NCBI GenBank assembly: GCA_003674045.1
Contig: PENC01000006.1
Coordinates: 62,001-126,000, forward strand
From: Streptomyces griseocarneus
GTDB lineage: Bacteria > Actinomycetota > Actinomycetes > Streptomycetales > Streptomycetaceae
DNA: 64,000 nt
Reading direction: 5' to 3'
The notes beneath the pieces are model-generated. The model was given only the letters and a program-made list of their open reading frames with translations. It ran no database searches and had not been told where the DNA came from. Both the position numbers and the translations under genes were made by a program. Positions 25,622 to 33,934 of this stretch are shown piece by piece (positions within the stretch are counted from its first letter, which is position 1; every line of letters starts with the position of its first letter).

Positions 25622-26656
25622 ATGTCCGTTCTCGACTCGTTCATCGCCGGGCTCCCGAAAGCGGAGTTGCACGTCCACCACGTCGGGTCGGCATCGCCGC
25701 GGATCGTCGCCGAGCTGGCCGCGCGGCACCCGGATTCCCCGGTGCCCACCGACCCCGAGGCGCTCGCCGATTTCTTCACCTTCCGGGACTTCGCGCACTT
25801 CATCCAGGTCTACTTGTCCGTGGTCGACCTGATCCGGGACGCCGAGGACGTACGGCTGCTCACCTTCGAGGTCGCCCGGGACATGGCCCGGCAGAACATC
25901 CGCTACGCCGAGCTGACGGTGACTCCGTACAGCTCGACCCGGCGCGGCATCCCGGACGCGGCCTTCGTGGAGGCGATCGAGGACGCCCGCAAGGCGGCCG
26001 AGACCGAGCTGGGCGTGATACTCCGCTGGTGCTTCGACATCCCGGGCGAGGCCGGGCTGGAGGCCGCGGAGGAGACGGCCCGGATCGCCTGCGAGCTCAA
26101 GCCGGAGGGCCTGGTCTCCTTCGGGCTCGGCGGCCCGGAGATCGGGGTGCCGCGGCCGCAGTTCAAGCCGTACTTCGACCGGGCCGTCGCGGCCGGGCTG
26201 CACAGCGTCCCGCACGCGGGCGAGACCACCGGCCCGCAGACGATCTGGGACGCCCTCAACGACCTGCGGGCCGAGCGGATCGGCCACGGCACGAGCGCGC
26301 CGCAGGACCCGGAGCTGCTGGCCCACCTCGCGGAGCACCGCATCCCCCTGGAGGTCTGCCCGACCTCCAACCTGGCCACCCGGGCGGTCACCGACCTGGA
26401 GCAGCACCCCATCAAGGAGATGTTCGCGGCGGGTGCCCTGGTCACCGTCAACAGCGACGACCCGCCGATGTTCGGCACCGACCTCAACCGGGAGTACGGG
26501 GTGGCCGCCCGGCTGCTGGAACTCGACGCCCGGGGCGTCGCCGAGCTGGCCAAGAACGCCGTCGAGGCGTCCTTCATGGACACGGCGGCCAAGGCGGCCC
26601 TGCGCGCGGAGATCGACGCGTACACGGCGAGCCGCCTGAACGAGCTGCGCGCCTGA
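25622..26656 (+). CDS. Adenosine deaminase-family amidohydrolase, possibly aminodeoxyfutalosine deaminase
   Basis: A 344-residue zinc deaminase-fold protein. The metal motif is HVHHVGS (about residues 17-23), where classical adenosine deaminases have H-x-H-LDG. Further catalytic residues are in HSVPHAGETTGPQTIW, RIGHGTSA, LEVCPTSN and VTVNSDDPPMFGT. Streptomyces makes menaquinone by the futalosine route, and some ADA homologues there deaminate aminodeoxyfutalosine. I recall an S. coelicolor member in this syntenic position with that activity, but cannot verify it here. Plain adenosine deaminase is the alternative. The start ATG has GGAGG upstream (25613-25617). Confidence 0.85.
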   Translation: MSVLDSFIAGLPKAELHVHHVGSASPRIVAELAARHPDSPVPTDPEALADFFTFRDFAHFIQVYLSVVDLIRDAEDVRLLTFEVARDMARQNIRYAELTVTPYSSTRRGIPDAAFVEAIEDARKAAETELGVILRWCFDIPGEAGLEAAEETARIACELKPEGLVSFGLGGPEIGVPRPQFKPYFDRAVAAGLHSVPHAGETTGPQTIWDALNDLRAERIGHGTSAPQDPELLAHLAEHRIPLEVCPTSNLATRAVTDLEQHPIKEMFAAGALVTVNSDDPPMFGTDLNREYGVAARLLELDARGVAELAKNAVEASFMDTAAKAALRAEIDAYTASRLNELRA

Positions 26657-26744
26657 TCCCGCAGGGCGTCACGGCGGGGTTCCCGGCGTGCCGGAACAGC
26701 ACGATCCGGCCCCGGTGCCCAGCCGCTGCCGCCACAATGGCCCC

Positions 26745-27467
26745 ATGCCCACCGCGCGCTCCACGCATACCGTCCCCGCCGCCGCCTGCGTCGCCGTCGC
26801 CCACCGCGGCGACCCGTACGTCCGGCGGGAGAACACCCTGCCCTCGATCCGCTCGGCACTGCGGGCGGGCGCCGGGGCCGTCGAGGTCGACGTGCGCCTG
26901 ACGCGGGACGGCGTGCCGGTGCTGTTGCACGACGCGACGCTGGAGCGGCTGTGGGGCCACTCCCGCGCCCTGGGCGCGCTCTCCGCCGACGAGCTGCGCG
27001 AGCTGACCGGCGGCGGCGTACCGACGCTCCGCGAAGCCTTGGCACTGCCCTCCGACGGCCAACGGCTCTTCATCGACCTGCCCGACCCCGCGGCGGCGGA
27101 GGCGGCCGTGGCCGAGGTCCACGCGAGCGGCGCGACCGGTCGCGTCTACTACTGCGCCGCCGCGGAGTCCATGCTGGCCGTCCGCGGCGCGGACCCCGAG
27201 GCCGAGATCGCCCTCACCTGGACCACGCTCGCCCCGCCACGCGCGCCCCTCCTCTCCCGCGTACGCCCCCGCTGGCTCAACTACCGCTTCGGCCTGATCA
27301 CCCCCGACCTCGTCACCCGCAACCACGCCGACGGCTACCTGGTGTCGGCGTGGACGCCGGATACGCGCTACGCGATGCGTCGCCTTCTCGCGGCGGGCGT
27401 CGACTCCATCACGACGAACCGCGTCGCGACTTTGCGCTCACTGCTCGGCGGGGCTGCGCCCCGTTAG
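26745..27467 (+). CDS. Glycerophosphodiester phosphodiesterase-like protein
   Basis: A 240-residue TIM-barrel protein of the GDPD family. The N-terminal HRGDPYVRRENTLPSI and EVDVRLTRDGVPVLLHD contain the catalytic histidines and metal-binding glutamate/aspartate of the family. It would hydrolyse glycerophosphodiesters to glycerol-3-phosphate and an alcohol. There is no signal peptide. The ATG at 26745 is used. The last codons (GGAAPR) and the TAG stop are supplied by the first bases of dispersed repeat copy 5, so the C-terminus may have been altered by the repeat. Confidence 0.85.
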   Translation: MPTARSTHTVPAAACVAVAHRGDPYVRRENTLPSIRSALRAGAGAVEVDVRLTRDGVPVLLHDATLERLWGHSRALGALSADELRELTGGGVPTLREALALPSDGQRLFIDLPDPAAAEAAVAEVHASGATGRVYYCAAAESMLAVRGADPEAEIALTWTTLAPPRAPLLSRVRPRWLNYRFGLITPDLVTRNHADGYLVSAWTPDTRYAMRRLLAAGVDSITTNRVATLRSLLGGAAPR

Positions 27468-27560
27468 GGGCGCGGGGAACTGCGCGACCGGCCAAAGACA
27501 ACCCGCAGCCGCAAACCGAGCCCACGAGGCAACCCGGTAGGCGCGGGGGTCCGGGGGCGC
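27453..27560 (+). repeat. Dispersed intergenic repeat, copy 5
   Basis: It contains TTAGGGGCGCGGGGAACTGC, a GACCGGCC variant, ACCCGCAGCCGC and GAGGCAACCCGGTAGGCGCG. It starts inside the last codons of the phosphodiesterase gene and ends about 25 bp before the next, convergent gene's stop. Confidence 0.75.
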
Positions 27561-27585
27561 AGCCCCCGGTGGGCGAGCCAAAAAA

Positions 27586-28506
27586 CTAACGGCTCCCCAC
27601 CGGCTCCCAAGGATTCGTGAGCATCGCGTCATCCCCTATCGGCAACCCGCTCGCCCACCCATGCTCCGGATCGCTCACCGTGAACTCCCGCGGCGTGAGG
27701 CACCCCAGCCGCAACCCCCGGGAAGCGGACACCCCGCCCCCGGCCTGGCCGTAGACGCCCGGCACGAGCACCCCCACCCGGTACGGCACGGCCGCCGCCC
27801 CCGGCCGCGGCTCCTGGCCTCTCTCGGCCAGCGAAGCCGCGTAGTGGCCGGGCGAGTTGACGGAGATCGCCACACCGCCGGGCATGCGGCGCTCGTGGTG
27901 CGGCCCGCCGTGCGCGCCGGTGAAGAGCATCCTGGTCCCGGCCTTGAACAGCGCCGTGCCCCCGTTCGCGCGGCGCAACGGCAGCGCCTCCGCGTAGACC
28001 GTGTCGTACTCGACGGGCGCGCACTCGGAGAGGTAGATGCCGGCCAGGGCGAGGCACAGCTCGCCCAGCCGGCGGCCCGGGCGGGCGTACGCGAGTCTGG
28101 GGTGGGTGAAGACGATCAGGAAGGCGCTGCACTCCCCCGCGATGGCCCGCCGTTTCCAGGCCGCCCGCGCCGTCCACACCTTGGCGGCGAGGTGTTCGTG
28201 GCCGCGGGCGAGGTCCTCCTCCCCGATCCAGCAGAGGTCGATGCTGCCGCGCTTCACGGCGTTCGCACCGCTCTCGATCCGTTCCACGAACCGGCCGAAC
28301 GAGCACGGTTCCGCGTCGTTCAGCCAGGCCCACAGGGCCGCTTCCCGCTCCTCGCGACTCGCGCCCGGCCCGAACATCCCCTCGTGCACGGCGTCGATGT
28401 CCGGCCCGAACCGGGTGCCGGGCGCGACTTGTGGCAGGGCTTCCAGGGCCTCCGCGACGGAGGGCTGCGCGGGCATGCCGAAACTGTTGCCGTCCAGTGC
28501 GATCAC
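27586..28506 (-). CDS. Protein of unknown function, Streptomyces-type
   Basis: I do not recognise this protein. The open frame extends to 28578 from a TTG; better starts are the GTG at 28506 (VIALDGNSFG) or the ATG at 28476, and none has a strong ribosome site. The product of about 306 residues is soluble, without signal peptide or membrane segment. Notable segments are GTRFGPDIDAVHEGMFGPG, SIDLCWIGEEDLARGHEHL, GECSAFLIVFTHPRLAYA and GGVAISVNSPGHYA. Codon bias is host-like, so it is probably genuine. It lies between the phosphodiesterase and the polyamine-binding lipoprotein gene, but its link to either is unknown. Confidence 0.65.
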   Translation of the reverse strand: MIALDGNSFGMPAQPSVAEALEALPQVAPGTRFGPDIDAVHEGMFGPGASREEREAALWAWLNDAEPCSFGRFVERIESGANAVKRGSIDLCWIGEEDLARGHEHLAAKVWTARAAWKRRAIAGECSAFLIVFTHPRLAYARPGRRLGELCLALAGIYLSECAPVEYDTVYAEALPLRRANGGTALFKAGTRMLFTGAHGGPHHERRMPGGVAISVNSPGHYAASLAERGQEPRPGAAAVPYRVGVLVPGVYGQAGGGVSASRGLRLGCLTPREFTVSDPEHGWASGLPIGDDAMLTNPWEPVGSR

Positions 28507-28671
28507 TCCCCCGGTGCTGCACGCCGAAGATTGCTCAACGATTTCGCCAGTCTGACCACGGGCGAGATCACCGGTCAAGACCGGAACCGGCGACGGAATC
28601 CGCGGCGGGGGATGCGCGAGGACACAGAATCAGCCAACCTCAACAGCCCGGCACCCGGGCCCCGTTGGGCC

Positions 28672-29859
28672 TCAGAGGCCCACGATCTCGTTCCACTCCT
28701 TGGTGAAACCGGGGCGTTCCTTGGCACTCATGTCGCGCGCGGTGGCGAGCCGTGAGCGCATCTCGCCGGTGGGGAAGACCAGCGGATTCCCGGCGAGTTC
28801 GGCGAGTTCCTTGTCCTTGGAGGCGGCCAGCACCTCGCGTGCGGCCGGGACCGGGCAGACGTAGTTGACCGCGGCGGCGAGCCGGGCGGCGACGTCGGGC
28901 CGGTAGTAGTAGTTGATCAGGTCTTCCGCGGCGCTCTTGTGGGCGGCGAGGTCGGGGATCATCATGCTCTCCGCCCACAGCTCGGCGCCCTCCTCGGGGA
29001 CGACGAACGTGATGTCGGGGTTGTCCGCCTGGAGCTGGATGATGTCGCCCGAGTACGCCTGGCAGGCCAGGACGTCCCCGGAAGAGAGGTCCTTGATGTA
29101 GTCGTTGCCGGTGAAGCGGCGGATGTGGCGCTTGCGGACCAGGTCGCGGAGCTGGTCGGTCATGCGGTGGAAGTCGTCGGCGGTCCAGCGGGTGACGTCC
29201 GCGCCGTTGCCCTGCATGAGCAGCGAGAACGCCTCGTCCATCCCGGCGAAGAGGGTGACCTTTCCGCGCAGGTCGTCCTTCCACAGGTCGGAGGTGTGCC
29301 GGATCTCGCGGCCGAGCTTCCTGCGGTTGTAGGCGATGCCGGTGATCCCGGACTGCCAGGGCACGGTGTGCAGGCGCCCGGGGTCGAAGGACGGCTTGCG
29401 CAGCAGCGGGTCGAGCTGGCGGGCCACGTTCGGCTGCCGGGAGCGGTCCATCTCCTGGACCCAGCCCAGCCGGACGTAGCGGGCGCACATCCAGTCGCTG
29501 ACCACGACGATGTCCCGGCCGGTGGACTGGTGATTCATCAGCGCGGGGCTGATCTTCCCGAAGAACTCGTCGTTGTCGTTGATCTCCTCGGTGTACTTCA
29601 CCGAGTACCCGCTGGCCTTCTCGAAGCCCTCCAGGGTGGGGCGCCGCTCGGGGTCCTTCTCGTCGGTGTCGATGTAGAGGGGCCAGTTGGCGAAGACGAG
29701 CCGCTTGTCGCTCTCCGAGCGGTCCTTCGCCGTCCGGTCCCGCGGCTCGACGTACGCGGCGGGGACGCCGCAGCCGGCGAGCGCGGCGGCACCGGCGCCC
29801 GCGCCCAGCGTGCGCAGCAAGGACCGGCGGGACAGGGTCTTCACAGGGCTCACTCGCAT
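28672..29859 (-). CDS. potD: Polyamine-type ABC importer substrate-binding lipoprotein (PotD-like)
   Basis: A 395-residue extracellular binding protein. The N-terminus SRRSLLRTLGAGAGAAALAG followed by Cys combines a twin-arginine motif with a lipobox, so Tat export and lipid anchoring are predicted. The mature part has LVFANWPLYIDTDE, DIVVVSDWMCARYV, VPWQSGITGIAYNR and SGDIIQLQADNPDI, typical of PotD/PotF. The ATG at 29859 is used because upstream sequence is non-homologous. It is the only binding protein in the polyamine cluster and probably serves the permease genes at 18976-20699 despite lying 8 kb away. Confidence 0.9.
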   Translation of the reverse strand: MRVSPVKTLSRRSLLRTLGAGAGAAALAGCGVPAAYVEPRDRTAKDRSESDKRLVFANWPLYIDTDEKDPERRPTLEGFEKASGYSVKYTEEINDNDEFFGKISPALMNHQSTGRDIVVVSDWMCARYVRLGWVQEMDRSRQPNVARQLDPLLRKPSFDPGRLHTVPWQSGITGIAYNRRKLGREIRHTSDLWKDDLRGKVTLFAGMDEAFSLLMQGNGADVTRWTADDFHRMTDQLRDLVRKRHIRRFTGNDYIKDLSSGDVLACQAYSGDIIQLQADNPDITFVVPEEGAELWAESMMIPDLAAHKSAAEDLINYYYRPDVAARLAAAVNYVCPVPAAREVLAASKDKELAELAGNPLVFPTGEMRSRLATARDMSAKERPGFTKEWNEIVGL

Positions 29860-30041
29860 TTCGGCAGCATGCCGGGTCGGATCTTCGCGGGCAATGTACG
29901 GCCTGTCCGGGAGCGGCTCCCCTGCCCCGACACCTTGACGGGCCGGGCCGCCGTCGTCTCCACCGGGCGCGTGGCCAGGGGGATCGATGATACCCACTGA
30001 CGCCCCGCAGCCCACCTGCCGTACGGCCTGTCCCGGAACGG

Positions 30042-30089
30042 CGACGGGCCGTGGCCCCGCCGGAGATCCGGCGGGGCCACGGCCCGTCG
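30042..30089 (-). terminator. Strong terminator hairpin after the third aldehyde dehydrogenase gene
   Basis: A perfect 22 bp stem (30042-30063 pairing with 30068-30089) closes an AGAT tetraloop. It lies 15 bases past the stop at 30104. Confidence 0.9.
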
Positions 30090-30103
30090 TGCGGCCCGCC
30101 CGC

Positions 30104-31555
30104 TCAGCCCAGCGAGGTCATCACGTGCTTGATGCGCGTGTAGTCCTCGAAGCTGTAGGAGGAGAGGTCCTTGCCGTAACCGGACTGCTTGAAGCCGCCG
30201 TGCGGCATCTCGGCGACCAGCGGGATGTGGGTGTTGATCCAGACACAGCCGAAGTCCAGCCGCTTGGACATCCGCATGGCCCGCGCGTGGTCCTTGGTCC
30301 ACACCGACGAGGCCAGCGCGTACGTGACGCCGTTGGCGTAGGAGACGGCCTGGTCCTCGTCCGTGAAGGACTGGACGGTGATGACGGGGCCGAAGACCTC
30401 GCGCTGGATGATCTCGTCGTCCTGCTTGAGCCCGGAGACGACGGTGGGCGCGAAGAAGTAGCCCTTCTCGCCGACCCGGTGGCCGCCCGCCTCGACCGTG
30501 GCGTGGGCGGGCAGCCGCTCGATGAAGCCGGACACCTGCTGGAGCTGGTTGGCGTTGTTCAGCGGCCCGTAGAGGACGTCCTCGTCGTCCGGCAGGCCGG
30601 TCTTGGTGTCGGCGGCGGCCTTGGCGAGCGCGGCGACGAACTCGTCGTGGATCGACTCGTGCACGAGCACGCGGGTCGCGGCCGTACAGTCCTGGCCCGC
30701 GTTGAAGTAGCCCGCGACGGCGATCTCCTCGGCGGCCTTGGCGACGTCGGCGTCGTCGAAGACGACGACGGGCGCCTTGCCGCCCAGCTCCAGGTGGACG
30801 CGCTTGAGGTCCTTGGAGGCGGACTCGGCGACCTGCATGCCCGCGCGGACGGAGCCGGTGATCGAGGCCATGGCGGGGACCGGGTGCTCGACCATCAGAC
30901 GGCCGGTGTCGCGGTCGCCGCAGATCACGTTGAAGACGCCCTTGGGGTGCCCCAGCTCCTCCAGCACGCCGCCGATGATCTCGGCCATCAGCAGCGTGGA
31001 GGCGGGCGTGGTGTCGGAGGGCTTGAGGACGACGGTGTTGCCCGCCGCGAGCGCGGGGGCGAACTTCCAGGTCGCCATCATCATCGGGTAGTTCCACGGG
31101 GCGACCTGCGCGCAGACGCCGATGGGCTCCCGGCGGATGATGGAGGTCATGCCGTCCATGTACTCACCGGCGGAGCGGCCCTCCAGCATCCGGGCGGCAC
31201 CGGCGAAGAAGCGGATCTGGTCCACCATCGGCGGGACCTCTTCGCTGCGGGTGAGGGCGAGCGGCTTGCCGGTGTTCTCGGACTCGGCGGCGATCAGCTC
31301 CTCGGCGCGCGCCTCGAAAGCGTCGGCGATCTTGAGCAGGACCTTCTGGCGCTCGGCGGGCACCAGGTCGCGCCAGGCCGGGAACGCCGCCTCCGCCGCG
31401 GCCATGGCGGCGTCGACGTCCGCGGGGCCGGACAGCGGGGCGGTGGCATACGCCTCGCCGGTGACGGGATTGACGACCTCGGTGGTACGCCCGTCGGCGG
31501 CGTCCCTGAATTCCCCGGCGATGTAGTTGCGAAGACGACGCGGCTCGGTGGTCAC
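30104..31555 (-). CDS. 4-aminobutyraldehyde dehydrogenase-like aldehyde dehydrogenase
   Basis: A 483-residue NAD-dependent ALDH, paralogous to the enzyme at 22233-23747. It carries QVAPWNYPMMMATWKFAPAL, VVLKPSDTTP, SITGSVRAGMQVA, the base in HLELGGKAPVVVFDDAD and the catalytic cysteine in AGQDCTAATRVL. The ending KQSGYGKDLSSYSFEDYTRI is the aminobutyraldehyde dehydrogenase type. I chose the GTG at 31555 (VTTEPRRLRN), with AAGGGGTGG upstream; an ATG is absent. It is divergent from an Lrp-type regulator gene, which probably controls it together with the aminotransferase. Confidence 0.9.
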   Translation of the reverse strand: MTTEPRRLRNYIAGEFRDAADGRTTEVVNPVTGEAYATAPLSGPADVDAAMAAAEAAFPAWRDLVPAERQKVLLKIADAFEARAEELIAAESENTGKPLALTRSEEVPPMVDQIRFFAGAARMLEGRSAGEYMDGMTSIIRREPIGVCAQVAPWNYPMMMATWKFAPALAAGNTVVLKPSDTTPASTLLMAEIIGGVLEELGHPKGVFNVICGDRDTGRLMVEHPVPAMASITGSVRAGMQVAESASKDLKRVHLELGGKAPVVVFDDADVAKAAEEIAVAGYFNAGQDCTAATRVLVHESIHDEFVAALAKAAADTKTGLPDDEDVLYGPLNNANQLQQVSGFIERLPAHATVEAGGHRVGEKGYFFAPTVVSGLKQDDEIIQREVFGPVITVQSFTDEDQAVSYANGVTYALASSVWTKDHARAMRMSKRLDFGCVWINTHIPLVAEMPHGGFKQSGYGKDLSSYSFEDYTRIKHVMTSLG

Positions 31556-31745
31556 GTGCGCCACCCCTTCTGTTCGGCTGTTCGGCGTCCGATCGGTGAG
31601 ACACCCCAAGCCTAGTCAGTGAGGCGACGTTTTCGACATACCCAACCAGCAAAAACAACGGAATCAGTGACTCAAGAGTCGATCCACAACGAATTTCATC
31701 GCACAAGGCTTGCCACACAGACGAGTCCCATGCACAGTGGTTCCC
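31556..31745. promoter_or_regulatory. Divergent promoter region between aldehyde dehydrogenase and Lrp/AsnC genes
   Basis: This 190 bp spacer has an unusually A/T-rich core (about 31625-31700) for this genome, as expected for divergent promoters. The octamers GTCAGTGA (31615-31622) and ATCAGTGA (31663-31670) recur 48 bp apart, and CAAGCCT/AAGGCTTG elements flank the core. These could be binding sites for the adjacent Lrp-type protein. Confidence 0.4.
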
Positions 31746-32234
31746 GTGGCCACACGTAGCGCAGACCCGAAGAGCGTGCCGAGCACGCCCCCGCTGGACG
31801 CCGTCTCCCTGGCGATCATCGAACAGCTCCAGGAGGACGGCCGCCGTCCCTACGCCGCGATCGGCAAGGCCGTCGGGCTCTCCGAGGCGGCGGTCCGGCA
31901 GCGCGTGCAGAAGCTGCTCGACCAGGGCGTGATGCAGATCGTCGCCGTCACCGACCCGCTCACCGTGGGTTTCCGGCGGCAGGCGATGGTCGGCATCAAC
32001 GTCGAGGGCGACCTCGACCCCGTGGCCGACGCCCTGACCGCGATGGACGCGGTGGAGTACGTGGTGATGACCGCGGGCTCCTTCGACCTCCTGATCGAGA
32101 TCGTCTGCGAGGACGACGACCACCTCCTCGAAGTGATCAACAAGCGCATCCGGACCCTCCCCGGCGTGCGCTCCACCGAGAGCTTCGTCTACCTCAAGCT
32201 CCGCAAGCAGACCTACACATGGGGAACCCGATAG
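31746..32234 (+). CDS. Lrp/AsnC-family transcriptional regulator
   Basis: A 162-residue regulator with an N-terminal winged helix-turn-helix (LQEDGRRPYAAIGKAVGLSE and AAVRQRVQKLL) and a C-terminal RAM ligand-binding domain (VGINVEGDLDPVADALTAMD; GSFDLLIEIVCEDDDHLLEV). I prefer the GTG at 31746 (VATRSADPK); another GTG lies nine bases upstream. It overlaps the following aminotransferase start by 16 bases if that gene starts at 32219. A role in sensing an amine or amino acid and controlling the flanking catabolic genes is inferred from position. Confidence 0.9.
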   Translation: MATRSADPKSVPSTPPLDAVSLAIIEQLQEDGRRPYAAIGKAVGLSEAAVRQRVQKLLDQGVMQIVAVTDPLTVGFRRQAMVGINVEGDLDPVADALTAMDAVEYVVMTAGSFDLLIEIVCEDDDHLLEVINKRIRTLPGVRSTESFVYLKLRKQTYTWGTR

Positions 32235-33598
32235 CCGTGAGCAAGGACCTCTCCCAGACGGCGTACGACCACCTGTGGATGCACTTCACCCGCATGTCGT
32301 CGTACGAGAACGCCCCCGTGCCCACCATCGTGCGCGGCGAGGGCACCTACATCTACGACGACAAGGGCAAGCGCTACCTCGACGGTCTCGCCGGGCTGTT
32401 CGTGGTCCAGGCCGGCCACGGCCGCGCCGAGCTCGCCGAGGCGGCCGCCAAGCAGGCGCAGGAACTGGCCTTCTTCCCGGTGTGGAGCTACGCCCACCCC
32501 AAGGCCGTCGAGCTGGCCGAGCGGCTCGCCCACTACGCGCCCGGAGACCTGAACAAGGTCTTCTTCACCACCGGCGGCGGCGAGGCCGTCGAGACCGCGT
32601 GGAAGCTGGCGAAGCAGTACCACAAGCTCACCGGCAACCCCACCAAGTACAAGGTGATCTCGCGGGCCCTCGCCTACCACGGCACCCCGCAGGGCGCCCT
32701 GTCCATCACCGGTCTCCCGGCCTTCAAGGCTCCGTTCGAGCCGCTGGTGCCCGGCGCGCACAAGGTGCCGAACACCAACATCTACCGCGCCCCGGAGCAC
32801 GGCGACGACCCCGAGGCGTTCGGCCGCTGGGCCGCCGACCAGATCGAGCAGGAGATCCTCTTCGAGGGCCCCGACACGGTCGCCGCGGTCTTCCTGGAGC
32901 CGGTGCAGAACGCGGGCGGCTGCTTCCCGCCCCCGCCCGGCTACTTCCAGCGGGTGCGCGAGATCTGCGACCGCCACAACGTCCTGCTGGTCTCCGACGA
33001 GGTCATCTGCGCCTTCGGCCGTCTGGGCACGATGTTCGCCTGCGACAAGTTCGGCTACGTGCCGGACATCATCACCTGCGCCAAGGGCATGACCTCGGGC
33101 TACTCCCCGATCGGCGCCGCCGTCGTCTCGGACCGGATCGCCGAACCGTTCTTCCGGGGCGACAACACCTTCCTGCACGGCTACACCTTCGGCGGCCACC
33201 CGGTCTCCTCGGCCGTCGCCCTGGCCAACCTCGACATCTTCGAGCGCGAGGGCCTCAACCAGCACGTGCTCGACCACGAGGCGGCCTTCTTCGGCACGCT
33301 CTCGAAGCTGAACGACCTGCCCATCGTCGGCGACGTCCGGGGCAACGGCTTCTTCTACGGCATCGAGCTCGTGAAGGACAAGACCACCAAGGAGTCCTTC
33401 ACCGCCGAGGAGTGCGAGCGGCTGCTCTACGGCTTCGTCTCGAAGAAGCTCTTCGAGAACGGCCTCTACTGCCGGGCCGACGACCGCGGCGACCCGGTCA
33501 TCCAGGTCGCGCCGCCGCTGATCTCCGGCCAGGCCGTGTTCGACGAGATCGAGCAGATAGTCCGCGGCGTCCTCACGGAGGCCTGGACGAAGATCTGA
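32219..33598 (+). CDS. Class III aminotransferase, probable putrescine/omega-amino acid-pyruvate type
   Basis: A 459-residue PLP enzyme. Features include HFTRMSSYENAPVPTIVRGE, TTGGGEAVETAWKLA, VFLEPVQNAGGCFPPPPGYF, LVSDEVICAFGRLG and the PLP lysine in ITCAKGMTSGYSPIG. These match the omega-transaminase branch (SpuC, beta-alanine-pyruvate type) rather than gabT. A GTG at 32237 (VSKDLSQTAYD) is an alternative start. It would convert putrescine or a related omega-amine to the aldehyde used by the neighbouring dehydrogenase. This gives a transamination route parallel to the FAD oxidase route at 17559. Confidence 0.88.
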   Translation: MGNPIAVSKDLSQTAYDHLWMHFTRMSSYENAPVPTIVRGEGTYIYDDKGKRYLDGLAGLFVVQAGHGRAELAEAAAKQAQELAFFPVWSYAHPKAVELAERLAHYAPGDLNKVFFTTGGGEAVETAWKLAKQYHKLTGNPTKYKVISRALAYHGTPQGALSITGLPAFKAPFEPLVPGAHKVPNTNIYRAPEHGDDPEAFGRWAADQIEQEILFEGPDTVAAVFLEPVQNAGGCFPPPPGYFQRVREICDRHNVLLVSDEVICAFGRLGTMFACDKFGYVPDIITCAKGMTSGYSPIGAAVVSDRIAEPFFRGDNTFLHGYTFGGHPVSSAVALANLDIFEREGLNQHVLDHEAAFFGTLSKLNDLPIVGDVRGNGFFYGIELVKDKTTKESFTAEECERLLYGFVSKKLFENGLYCRADDRGDPVIQVAPPLISGQAVFDEIEQIVRGVLTEAWTKI

Positions 33599-33748
33599 TC
33601 CGGCCACGGGCAGGCGCTCCCGGTCCTCCGGGGCCGCCCGCCCCTCCGGCCGTGGCCCCGCGCGACCCCCCACCCCGCGTACGCGCGCGTGGGCCACGGC
33701 AGCGGCGGAACGGCGGTGCACCCGCCGCACATCCGCTCGCACCACCCG

Positions 33749-33774
33749 CGCGCATGCGCTCCGACGCATGCGCG
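33749..33774. promoter_or_regulatory. Inverted repeat in the 336-bp gap before the degenerate ABC ATPase gene
   Basis: CGCGCATGCG and its exact complement are separated by CTCCGA. It could be the terminator of the aminotransferase gene or an operator. The remaining gap (33599-33934) has no supported gene. A TAGGAT hexamer at 33838-33843 is a possible -10 element for the downstream ABC genes, without a convincing -35. Confidence 0.4.
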
Positions 33775-33934
33775 AGCGTCGACGATGAGGCCGACCGGAG
33801 GAAATGAGGCCCTCCAGCGCCGAGCCTGGCCGAGGGCTAGGATCACGGTTCCGTACGGTGCCAGTGACCCAATGGCCTCCGGTTCGTTCACCCGGACAGG
33901 CGAACGGACCCTCCAGCGACCCGAGGTGCTCAGT

